The notes below the pieces were generated by a model. It worked only from the letters and a program-made list of their open reading frames with translations, did not search any database and had not been told where the DNA came from. A stretch of 64,000 bases of DNA, taken from Cryphonectria parasitica EP155 (Eukaryota > Ascomycota > Sordariomycetes > Diaporthales > Cryphonectriaceae). Position numbers and translations under genes: made by a program. Shown in pieces: positions 50,000 to 58,765 of the stretch. The stretch lies in NCBI RefSeq assembly GCF_011745365.1, contig NW_024468913.1:1984001-2048000 (forward strand). The letters run 5' to 3'. How positions within the stretch are numbered: position 1 is the first letter of the stretch; the number at the start of each line of letters is the position of its first letter.

Positions 50000-51229
50000 A
50001 TGTCTGGACTCTGGGTCATGCCTGAGACCTCTCGTAAAGGGGAGATGGGTGGACAGAGGAGGAGTGGTGTGAGTTCTGGTCGTGGGCTGGTGAACGATGC
50101 GTTGAGCCCGCGGGCCAATATTACGAAGAAACGAATTCCTTTTTCCAACATTTCCCACATCAATCAACGATCCTACACAGAAGCTGATACAGCTCAGACC
50201 TGTACAGGCTGCGGCGGAAAGTTTAACCATGTCGGATGTGGGTCCATGGTTAAATTACAGAGTGGGATGCTTTTGGTGGATGGTACTCTGTGGAGAAAAG
50301 TGGCATGGTTAACAAGGTCTGTGCTCCTTGCGATGGTCCGATCAGCACGCTCTACCTGGACACGTCTGGCCACATTGATCCTTTGGATCAAAAGCTTGCT
50401 GGTTGCATTATCCCAAAAGCGAAGGACACAGGGAGGTGAAGATGAGGAACCGTCAGTGCACACGAGGAATAGAGGTCGAGGATTACGACGACATCATCCG
50501 ATGTCGAACTTTAATCGACGCCTTACACCTGGTCAGAAATGCCTCCATTGGTTGGCAGGACTATTGATAAAGGAAATCCCAGTGCAGCACAGAACAGCCA
50601 ACTCAATCCCTTGTTGTTCATCACAAGACAGACCTCATGCACGCTCCACTCACAGACTGAACCTCCCTCAAGCACCTGAACCCCCTCGACCTCCACAGTA
50701 TTGTCTTCCGCAGGATACGGAAGGCATTCCGGCTGTGGCGCCCTCAACTCAAGGATCTCGAACCAGAAAGCCAAAGAAACATCGAGGGAAGCGACAACCA
50801 GGAAAAAGGATAGCTTCTTCATCTGACAAGTCTCCTGACCCAACCCCGAGCTCGTTTGGTTCCTCTGCGAGTGGACAGTATGGATCTAACTTCCGGTTCC
50901 CTTCCCATAGCGAACTCGCTGGTGGCAGCTTGACACTGTTTTCTCGGATGGAAGTCTCATCATGGCTGAAGCGTTTCGACTGGTGGCGTCAAATCAAAGG
51001 CATTGACGACACTCAGGCGCTCAACTTCATGAAAGGCTTCTGTTCAGATGCAGTCGTTGCTGGGAAAGTAGAGAGATATACCACGAGTGCCAAGACATGG
51101 GGCGAACAGAAGGACCGACTGTTGGTTGCATATCTATCATGCGTTCTAATCTTCCTGACAGACCTCGGCAACCTCATGTGCCTTTGTGGAGTGAGCTCCA
51201 TAGTCTTGCTCCTGTCAGACCCTCAGTAG
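50000..51229 (+). CDS. Gag-like protein of element C (409 aa frame)
   Basis: The only long frame in the interior. The N-terminal half is basic and Pro/Ser-rich with a CTGCGGKFNHVGCG cysteine patch near residues 66-80. Lys/Arg-rich linkers follow. Near residues 318-385 lies MEVSSWLKRFDWWRQIKG...FMKGFCSDAVVAGK...TWGEQKDRLLVAY, which resembles the capsid part of fungal LTR-retrotransposon Gag proteins. The last 30 residues look unrelated, while an overlapping frame (51097-51399) continues with a sequence rich in Arg/Glu/Ala (TAAARAEFENRQGRREGRH). A small indel near 51135 probably moved the true C-terminus to that frame. The exact start is uncertain; a short upstream frame lies at 49831-50025. 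The Gag assignment is by pattern only. Confidence 0.6.
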   Translation: MSGLWVMPETSRKGEMGGQRRSGVSSGRGLVNDALSPRANITKKRIPFSNISHINQRSYTEADTAQTCTGCGGKFNHVGCGSMVKLQSGMLLVDGTLWRKVAWLTRSVLLAMVRSARSTWTRLATLILWIKSLLVALSQKRRTQGGEDEEPSVHTRNRGRGLRRHHPMSNFNRRLTPGQKCLHWLAGLLIKEIPVQHRTANSIPCCSSQDRPHARSTHRLNLPQAPEPPRPPQYCLPQDTEGIPAVAPSTQGSRTRKPKKHRGKRQPGKRIASSSDKSPDPTPSSFGSSASGQYGSNFRFPSHSELAGGSLTLFSRMEVSSWLKRFDWWRQIKGIDDTQALNFMKGFCSDAVVAGKVERYTTSAKTWGEQKDRLLVAYLSCVLIFLTDLGNLMCLCGVSSIVLLLSDPQ

Positions 51230-51649
51230 GTCTTGAGAATTGGACAGGATTCGAGCATGCTATCAGGATGGATGTGTGGAGAGCAGACTGTGAAAGGATT
51301 GAACGGACGGTGGTTCAGAATAGAGAGAGGGCCACTGCTACTGCTGCTGCCCGGGCGGAGTTCGAGAACAGACAGGGACGAAGGGAAGGTCGACATTAGG
51401 ATGTATCCAGATTGCGCCCGCGCTGCAAACAGATCATGGGCGGATATTGGTAATACTGCGTTGACTTGAGTGAGGACTCAGACAATCAAACTGGGTGCAG
51501 AGGTCGGATTGCGAAATGGTTTGGGTTGCAGTGCTTCCTTCGACAGCTTGCGATGGATTCTTTAGTTCTTTCTTTTCCTTTCTATCTGACCAGACCTGGC
51601 ACACCATTGGACTTGTCGCAACTTTGGAAGAAAGTTGCTGGGGGAGGAC

Positions 51650-51968
51650 TGTTGTGGTGGCCAGGGTGGTAGTCCGTGGGACATGGAGTACAGTGGGTCA
51701 AGGGTCCTCATACATATAAAGGATACCACCCACTTTTCAAATTCTTTAGCTATAAGCAACAATGAAGCATCCTTTCTCTTCTTTTCAATTTTGAACCCTT
51801 TGGACAGGTCTAAGACAGGTTTTTCACCCTGTTCTTGCGCCCGTGTGGCCTTAGTTTGCTGTCCTCATCTGTACAGGCACGCTTGGGTTGCATGAGCCCT
51901 TGCCCATTGCTTCGGCAGCTGTTTGTCCCTCTTTCTTTCGAGGGCGACGGCGCCCTAGTTCTGGTTCA
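51650..51968 (+). repeat. Element C 3' LTR
   Basis: 319 bp, about two transitions from the 5' copy, preceded by a purine tract at 51639-51649 and followed by the CTGT target repeat. Confidence 0.92.
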
Positions 51969-53654
51969 CTGTATCCAATTCTTTCTGGAATAGTTTCTTA
52001 AACTTGTAGTATTCTCGTAGTATGTTTGCGAGTATTGGTTCTGGTTTATGTGCTGTTTCTGCTACTTGGAGGAATAGTAGGTATTGTTGAGTGTGCTTCT
52101 TTTCTGATAGCGTTTTCGAGGGCTTTAAGCGTTCGCTCCGAGCTGGATTAAGCGCTTGAGAGCCTGGTTTCGAGGTTTTTCCTGTATAGATTCGTAATTC
52201 ATATTTTGAAGCTTTTCCTTGTTGCTCCGAAGCAGACTGATTTGCTAAGAGTCTTGCTTTCGTTGTTTTGCTAATCTATTAGCGCTCTAGCACTATTTGG
52301 ATTCGCTTATTACTAGATTCTTCTTCTTGAGCTGCTAGCTCTGCTGATTTGGAAGTATGTATGAAGTTGTATAAAGCTTTTCTTTCTAAGTATTCTTTAA
52401 TTACTAGCTTTGATTCTGCGCTGTTGATTGTAACTATTTCTCTGGATATAGCTTGTTCTTATGAGATCTAGCTAGTAGTTCAATTGATTCAAGAATTGTG
52501 CTTCTTGAGCTATAGAAGCTTTATAATTAGCTTATGCTATGCTGTATTCGTAATATTAAAAGAAATCTTGATTGTATATTTCTGAATTAAGATAGATAGA
52601 TAATTAGTCTTCTTATTAATTACTTCTTGGTTGTATGCAACAGGTTGTTCTTCTATAATGCTGAGGATATATGAGCATCTCTTCCATTTTCATTGTAGTT
52701 GTGCTTGATTGATAATGTATAGGAATATAAAGTTTCTCTGAGCGCTACTATTCAATAGTGCGCTGTATTTATATTCTTGAATGTATATATTGAACTTGAT
52801 GTAAGTATAATCTGTTCTGAAAGCTTTATATAGAGACTGTTCTGATCTGATCATCTGCAGTCTCTTTACAAGCAATCCTGTTCTTTTGGATTTATTGAGA
52901 ACTGCTTGTTTTTCTAAGCTTGTTTCGCTGCTTCTTGAGCAAGCTTCTTAGCTTGTTTTTGCTTATATCATTATTATTCCTAATCTTTCTTCTATTAATA
53001 CTAGTTGCAAACTTTGTTATTAATATAAACTATGCAGAGTATTGTTTTGTATTGCTATCATTTTATTTTCTTGTTTATGTATTGTATAGAGCAGTTATTT
53101 GGTAGTCTGATGTATGCATTGTGGTGCTGCTTGTTGAGAATCTCTCTGAAGCAGAGTTTCTGTTCTTTAATAGCTTAAAGGATTTGTTCTGGTTCTCTGA
53201 TGGGGAACTATTCGTATTGTATCTTATCTGAGAAATGTATTCTGCAGCTATGATAGATGCAGAAGATTCAAGCTAGTTCGTAGTATAGATTGTAAAGCGG
53301 GCTGATCCGAGGATTCTTATCTTCTTATGCTTTGATGTTCTGTAGAGGAATGCAGGTAAAGAGCTTTTTTAGCTTTATTCTGTAGATAAGATATTCGATT
53401 TATATTATTTTCTTGTTTCATTCAATACTGAAGGGAAATCTTTCTGTAGGTTTCTTGGATTTATTGTTTATAGGAGATTTTAGTGAATTGTTGGATTGCT
53501 TGTTCTAGCTTGATCTTTCTATTGCTTGAGAAGCGTTTTCGGTATTATTTAGGTACTTATATTAATAATCAAGAAAGTATTATCTCTTGTTTATTTCTCT
53601 GATTATAATATCTGGTGCAGATGATGGGAAGTAGCGAAGAGTACTGTTGTTAAG
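51969..53654 (-). pseudogene. Gypsy fragment: Gag C-terminus, protease and start of reverse transcriptase
   Basis: Lies between the two young insertions and reads on minus. At 52875-52690 is a retropepsin-like block, YIQEYKYSALLNSSAQRNF, in which the expected catalytic DSG is now NSS, as RIP would produce. It continues into the pol fragment at 49503 once element C is removed, and into the gag fragment at 56900 once element D is removed. Confidence 0.75.
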
Positions 53655-53867
53655 TGTCAGGGCCGATTGTGCCAGCAAGGCTCAGGGCCAGCTAAGCCAG
53701 CTGGATTACGGATGACTAAGCAATATGCGGCTATAAAGCGGCTTTCTAGCCACGTCAGCACTGCTGAGCAGAACTTAGCTCCTTAGGCCTCAATGTTATT
53801 CTGGTTGTATGCCCCTGAAAGAGAGAAAGACCTCGCCACATTGCCTTTGCAACCTTTCCACCTGACA
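53655..53867 (+). repeat. Element D 5' LTR
   Basis: 213 bp, starts TGTCAGGGCC and ends CCACCTGACA, preceded by the TTAAG target repeat. Confidence 0.93.
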
Positions 53868-53994
53868 GTTTGAGGCCTGGCCCTTTTAAAGGAGGCAATC
53901 CGGCGAGGCTTTCTATCTTTTTTTTTCTTCTCTAGGAGCAGCGCTAACACTGAGCAGGAGCAGAGCAAACGATCAGACCACTATTCTTTTCGAA

Positions 53995-54089
53995 CCTTCG
54001 AGCCTTTGACCTTCGAGCTTTTAACCTTCGAGCCTTTGACCTTCGAGCCTTTAACCTTCGAGCCTTTGACCTTCGAGCCTTCGATTTTC
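53995..54089. repeat. 15-bp tandem array in element D
   Basis: About six units of CCTTCGAGCCTTTGA with small variation. On plus it reads as a pentapeptide LTFEP, but it sits in a short frame and is not evidence of a protein. Confidence 0.9.
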
Positions 54090-54110
54090 GAGCTTTCGAG
54101 CCTTGAATAC

Positions 54111-55190
54111 AGCGAGCAAGCAGTGCCGAGCAAGCAGTATGCAAGCAGCGTGCAAGAAGCGTTCAGAAGAGATTCAGAGCATTCGAGTCGCTAAGCTAGA
54201 GCAAACAGCGAGCAAGCAGTATGCAAGCAGCGTGCGAGAAGCGTTCAGAAGAGATTCAGAGCATTCGAGTCGCTAAGCTAGAGCAAACAGCGAGCAAGCA
54301 GTATGCAAGCAGCGTGCGAGAAGCGTTCAGAAGAGATTCAGAGCATTCGAGTCGCTAAGCTAGAGCAAACAGCGAGCAAGCAGTATGCAAGCAGCGTGCG
54401 AGAAGCGTTCAGAAGAGATTCAGAGCATTCGAGTCGCTAAGCTAGAGCAAACAGCAAGCAAGCAGTATGCAAGCAGCGTGCAAGAAGCGTTCAGAAGAGA
54501 TTCAGAGCATTCGAGTCGCTAAGCTAGAGCAAACAGCGAGCAAGCAGTATGCAAGCAGCGTGCGAGAAGCGTTCAGAAGAGATTCAGAGCATTCGAGTTG
54601 CTAAGCTAGAGCAAACAGCGAGCAAGCAGTATGCAAGCAGCGTACGAGAAGCGTTCAGAAGAGATTCAGAGCATTCGAGTCGCTAAGCTAGGGCAAACAG
54701 CGAGCAAGCAGTATGCAAGCAGCGTACGAGAAGCGTTCAGAAGAGATTCAGAGCATTCGAGTTGCTAAGCTAGAGCAAACAGCGAGCAAGCAGTATGCAA
54801 GCAGCGTGCAAGAAGCGTTCAGAAGAGATTCAGAGCATTCGAGTCGCTAAGCTAGGGCAAACAGCGAGCAAGCAGTATGCAAGCAGCGTACGAGAAGCGT
54901 TCAGAAGAGATTCAGAGCATTCGAGTTGCTAAGCTAGGGCAAACAGCGAGCAAGCAGTATGCAAGCAGCGTACGAGAAGCGTTCAGAAGAGATTCAGAGC
55001 ATTCGAGTCGCTAAGCTAGAGCAAACAGCGAGCAAGCAGTGTGCAAGCAGCGTGCGAGAAGCGTTCAGAAGAGATTCAGAGCATTCGAGTCGCTAAGCTA
55101 GAGCAAACAGCGAGCAAGCAGTATGCAAGCAGCGTACGAGAAGCGTTCAGAAGAGATTCAGAGCATTCGAGTTGCTAAGCTAGAACAAAG
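54111..55190. repeat. 82-bp tandem array in element D (about 13 copies)
   Basis: The marker GTCGCTAAGC (or GTTGCTAAGC) recurs at exactly 82-bp steps from 54187 to 55171, 13 times. Copies differ almost only by C/T and G/A changes such as GTGCGAG, GTACGAG and GTGCAAG. Units contain in-frame stops, so the array is not coding. Confidence 0.96.
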
Positions 55191-55450
55191 TGTGCTCTTC
55201 GCTATTCGAGCGAGAAAGCAGAGTGAGCAAGCAGTAGATCTGAGTATCTTCTGTTTTCGAGAGTGTGTTCTTCGCTATTCGAGCGAGAGAGCAGAGTGAG
55301 CAAGCAGTAGATCTGAGTATCTTCTGTTTTCGAGAGTGTGTTCTTCGCTATTCGAGCGAGAGAGCAGAGTGAGCAAGCAGTAGATCTGAGTATCTTCTGT
55401 TTTCGAGAGTGTGCTCTTCGCTATTTGAGCGAGAGCGCAGAGCTGAAGCG
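55191..55450. repeat. 73-bp tandem array in element D (about 3.5 copies)
   Basis: TGTGCTCTTCGC or TGTGTTCTTCGC recurs at 55191, 55264, 55337 and 55410, a 73-bp step. Units share AGTGAGCAAGCAGTAGATCT with little variation. The GAGCAAGCAGTA core resembles part of the 82-bp unit, so one may derive from the other. Confidence 0.94.
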
Positions 55451-55858
55451 GAGTGTCCGCTTGGCAACTGAAGTTGCTTGGGTATTAGGTTGCAAACCAA
55501 TTACCCTTCTGCACCTAGCGGTGGAGCGAAGCGTGGCAACGGCTTCAGAGTTGCTAGAGAGCAACTCTCAAGACGGAAAGCTATAATTATCCGTTATAGC
55601 TGCAGAGACGCTGTCCTGGATGCTGGGCTCCTTGGCTGCAAACCAAGTCCCTGGTGGAAGGCTTGCAACCTACATCAAACAGCTTTAAGTTCTGAAGAGT
55701 GCCTGGATAAAGCGCTGAGGGAGCAGCGACTGAGCAGCGTATATAGCGCGGGTATTGCACTCGGAAGACTTACGTCTGGAATGTGATTAAAAAGAGATTT
55801 TTTTTTTCACAGGCTTCGGGGACGAAGCCAGAAGAGAAGGAGGGAGATGGTTGAGAGG

Positions 55859-56535
55859 CCTGAGGCATTGAGAGACCTTGAGAGACCTTGAGTGACCTAG
55901 AAGCCTGAGGCACTGAGAGATCTTGAGAGGCCTTGAGAGGCCTGAGGCACTGAGAGATCTTGAGAGGCCTTGAGAAACCTGAGGCACTGAGAGATCTTGA
56001 GAAGCCTTGAGAGGCCTGAGGCACTGAGAGATCTTGAGAAGCCTTGAGAAGCCTGAGGCACTGAGAGATCTTGAGAGGCCTTGAGAAACCTGAGGCACTG
56101 AGAGATCTTGAGAAGCCTTGAGAGGCCTGAGGCACTGAGAGACCTTGAGAGGCCTTGAGAGGCCTGAGGCACTGCGAGGCCTTGAGAGGCCTTGAGAGGC
56201 CTGAAGCACTGAGAGATCTTGAGAAGCCTTGAGAGGCCTGAGGCACTGAGGGACCTTGAGAGGCCTTGAGAGGCCTGAGGCACTGAGAGACCTTGAGAGG
56301 CCTTGAGAGGCCTGAAGCACTGAGAGATCTTGAGAGGCCTTGAGGAACCTGAGGCACTGAGAGATCTTGAGAGGCCTTGAGAGGCCTGAGGCACTGAGAG
56401 ACCTTGAGAGGCCTTGAGAAGCCTGAGGCACTGAGAGATCTTGAGAGGCTTTGAGAAACCTGAGGCACTGAGGGATCTTGAGAAGCTTTGAGAAGCCTGA
56501 AGCACTGAGAGATCTTAAGAGCCTGAAGCATTGAG
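55859..56535. repeat. 37-bp tandem array in element D (about 18 copies)
   Basis: CCTGAGGC (or CCTGAAGC) recurs every 37 bp from 55904 to 56496, 17 times, with one irregular unit on each side. Each unit carries palindromes AGGCCT and usually AGATCT. Because 37 leaves remainder 1 when divided by 3, each minus frame cycles through all phases; a unit lacking stops is therefore open in all three frames at once, which explains the three overlapping minus-strand frames of 200-307 codons. Confidence 0.96.
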
Positions 56536-56686
56536 AAGGCGTAGGAGCAGCTAGGAAGCAGCGAAAGCCTGGAAGCAACGGAAGCTTGGGAGCAACGGAA
56601 GCTTGGGAGCAACGGAAGCCTGGAAGCAACGAAAGCTCGGAAGCCTCAAAGGCCTTGAGGACAAGGCCTGATAAGGGGGGACAATC

Positions 56687-56899
56687 TGTCAGGGCCGATT
56701 GTGCCAGCAAGGCTCAGGGCCAGCTAAGCCAGCTGGATTACGGATGACTAAGCAATATGCGGCTATAAAGCGGCTTTCTAGCCACGTCAGCACTGCTGAG
56801 CAGAACTTAGCTCCTTAGGCCTCAATGTTATTCTGGTTGTATGCCCCTGAAAGAGAGAAAGACCTCGCCACATTGCCTTTGCAACCTTTCCACCTGACA
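56687..56899 (+). repeat. Element D 3' LTR
   Basis: 213 bp, matches 53655-53867 without visible difference, followed by the TTAAG target repeat. Confidence 0.93.
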
Positions 56900-56904
56900 T
56901 TAAG

Positions 56905-58295
56905 CTCTTTCTCCAGCATCTGAATATTTTGTTTAGTAATATTAGAGCAGTTTGAGTTATTGCTGCTTATAGTTATGCTGAGCGTATATCTTTACTCTGC
57001 TGTTGCTATCTGCCTGTAGCGCTTAGATTTCTAAGGAAATTATTCTGAATCTTTCTTATTCGAGAGGTGTATTAAGCAGTTATTATTATAGCAGAATGTT
57101 CAGCTGAAACTTCTGTAATTGATAGAGTCTGATACTTGCTTCAAGAGAGTGTTTTTGCTTAGTTGATTGGATTTCTGTTATTAAGCAATATTCATCTAGC
57201 ATTCTTTCTGAACTGGTTGCTATTTGTTTCTCTGGAATTAATAGCAGTTGCATGCAATATATTCTTGTTTGTTATAGTTATAGCAAGTAATACTATTTCT
57301 CTTGCTATACTGCTTGTTAGCAGCATTAAGTTCTATGGGACTGGCATATGTAGTGCTGCTTTGAGCTATACTGCTATATTGATTATTATTCTTGTTTTGA
57401 AATTTCTTGCTTGTATTAGCTGGAAATCTTCAAGTCTAGCTTCCTCTCTTCTTGAACTTCTCTATTTATCATTCATATAGACAGTTATTAATGCAGATAG
57501 CTTGGTTAGAGAATATTGCGAAGTTCTCTAGCTAATTCTGTTTGAAGATTTCGTTCTTAATATTGTTCTTAAATCTTTTATAATAATATTTCATAAGATT
57601 CTTGTTTTCTTATGAAAGTTGTACTAAGAATTGCTTGAATCTGATTATATAAGCAGAAGCTAATTTAATCTGTTTGAGATTTATAAGCTGCTAAGCTGTA
57701 ATGCATTCTTTATTAGAGTTATTAAAGGTTTCTTTAAGAGCTTTCTTGAAGCTTTCAAAGGAATCGAATATATTCTTAGTATTCTAGGTATGTGTATTGG
57801 GATTGTTCTGATGCTCCAAGTGATTGCATAGAGAAGATTTGTATTAGATGAGAGTATTCTTTTCGAGATGAGTTTCTGCGAGAATAATTTTCTTAGATTC
57901 CATAGTGAACTGGGTTGCATAGTGCAAGAAATATACTCTGTAGTGAGTAAGGAATTCATGCAGCATTTTCTGGTTGCTGTTATATATAGCAAGCTTGTTC
58001 ATCTTGTATACTTTTCCAGTGCTACTGGTGGCTGCAGGGGTAGACTGCGCCTGCTGAGCTTGTTGAGCTAGCTGAGCTTGTTGAGCTAGCTGAGCCTGTT
58101 GGTTAGCGATGGTAGCGCTCTGGGCCTGCTGTTGTTTGCACAGGTTCTGAATATGCTGAGTGAGCTAGTATATCTGGTTGATTAGTTCCTTCTGAGTAGG
58201 GGCGTGCGAGAACGAAGGGATTCCTGGAGGAGCTATCGTATTCCGTATTGCTTAAGAGGTAATACTGAACCGTTCTTGAACAAGAGTTATTAAAA
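56905..58295 (-). pseudogene. Gypsy gag fragment, RIP-mutated
   Basis: On minus after the 5' LTR: a start region with PPGIPSFSHAPTQKELINQI, a Gln/Ala-rich stretch (QQAQLAQQAQLAQQAQ), then a capsid-like part with YNSNQKMLHEFLTHYRVYFL, FTMESKKIILAETHLEKN and IFDSFESFKKALKETF, as in Ty3/gypsy Gag (the RVYF...Y...F and KALKETFG pattern). Stops are TAG/TAA in place of CAG/CAA or TGG. It is interrupted at its end by element D. Confidence 0.8.
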
Positions 58296-58760
58296 TGTAA
58301 TGAGCACTGCAGCAATCTGAAGATTTCTAAGTATATGAAGAGATTTATGCTAATAAAAGCAGTATTAAAGTATTAAGTTCTTAAATACGGAACTATACAA
58401 ATTCTAATAAGCAATGCAAGTATTTACTGCCTTTGGAGCTACTCAGTATATGAAACTGAATACTTAGATTGATAACTGAAGAGCTATATACTGAATCTAT
58501 CTAATGGTAATGAATGTGTTCTTATATATTCAGCTCTTCAGTATGAATTGTAAGAGTTGGTGGTTGATTGTTATGGTCTACTGCCTGGATTGTAAGGACT
58601 GATTGTTGACTGCTCCGGTCTCTTTCTGATTGGCTGTAACCTGTAATCCTAATCCTAGGTTACGTAATCCCTGTGTTGTTTGCCCGATGTTGAGTTGTGG
58701 CATCTGGTTTCTTGTTAGTGGAGCCTGTTCCGTGATCTGCATGTTGGATGGGTTATAACA
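58296..58760 (-). repeat. Gypsy 5' LTR (right copy)
   Basis: 465 bp, TGTAATGAGC to GGTTATAACA. Its last 200 bp are clearly less mutated than the left copy. Confidence 0.93.
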
Positions 58761-58765
58761 CCTTC

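Larger units (their letters stand above)
49504..51968 (+). mobile_element. Element C: non-autonomous LTR element encoding only a Gag-like protein (TR-GAG type)
   Basis: Two 319-bp LTRs (49504-49822 and 51650-51968), TG...CA, differing at about two C/T sites and flanked by CTGT (49500-49503 and 51969-51972). Next to the 5' LTR is ATGGTGCGGTGAG, whose TGG start fits a tRNA primer site; against the 3' LTR is the purine tract TGGGGGAGGAC. The 1.83-kb interior carries a Gag-like frame but no protease, reverse transcriptase or integrase. Composition is GC-richer than the host element and CpA sites are kept, so it inserted after the host was RIP-mutated. It must be moved by the enzymes of another element. 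Confidence 0.88.
53655..56899 (+). mobile_element. Element D: non-autonomous LTR element filled with tandem-repeat arrays
   Basis: Two 213-bp LTRs (53655-53867 and 56687-56899), TG...CA, which I read as identical, flanked by TTAAG (53650-53654 and 56900-56904). A purine tract ATAAGGGGGGACAATC lies against the 3' LTR, so the element points to plus. The LTR has a TATAAAG box at 53732-53738. No retrotransposon protein is encoded. About three quarters of the 2.8-kb interior consists of four unrelated arrays with units of 15, 82, 73 and 37 bp. Only about 350 bp (55450-55860) and the two borders are unique. LTR identity and intact CpA sites indicate a recent insertion. Confidence 0.9.
45596..58760 (-). 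mobile_element. Ty3/gypsy LTR retrotransposon, RIP-mutated, inserted in the copia element
   Basis: Bounded by 465-bp repeats (45596-46060 and 58296-58760) of form TG...CA (TG...TA in the left copy). It is flanked by CTTTC (45591-45595) and CCTTC (58761-58765), a 5-bp target duplication with one C/T change. On minus, PPT-like GAAGAGAGATGA lies against the 3' LTR. Order on minus: gag, protease, reverse transcriptase, integrase, chromodomain-like end, then an extra antisense gene. The two LTRs differ only by C/T and G/A changes, typical of RIP. Two younger elements interrupt it; without them and their target repeats it is 7446 bp. Confidence 0.92.

Noticed and set aside
55859..56535. Regular 37-bp repeats resembling a CRISPR array
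   Set aside because: The units are directly adjacent with no spacers, lie inside an LTR element, and the genome is fungal.
55770..56710. Three overlapping minus-strand frames of 202, 280 and 307 codons rich in LSRSL/SQCLR/LKASQ
   Set aside because: They are the 37-bp array of element D read in three frames. A 37-bp unit without stops is open in all frames, so length is no evidence of coding.
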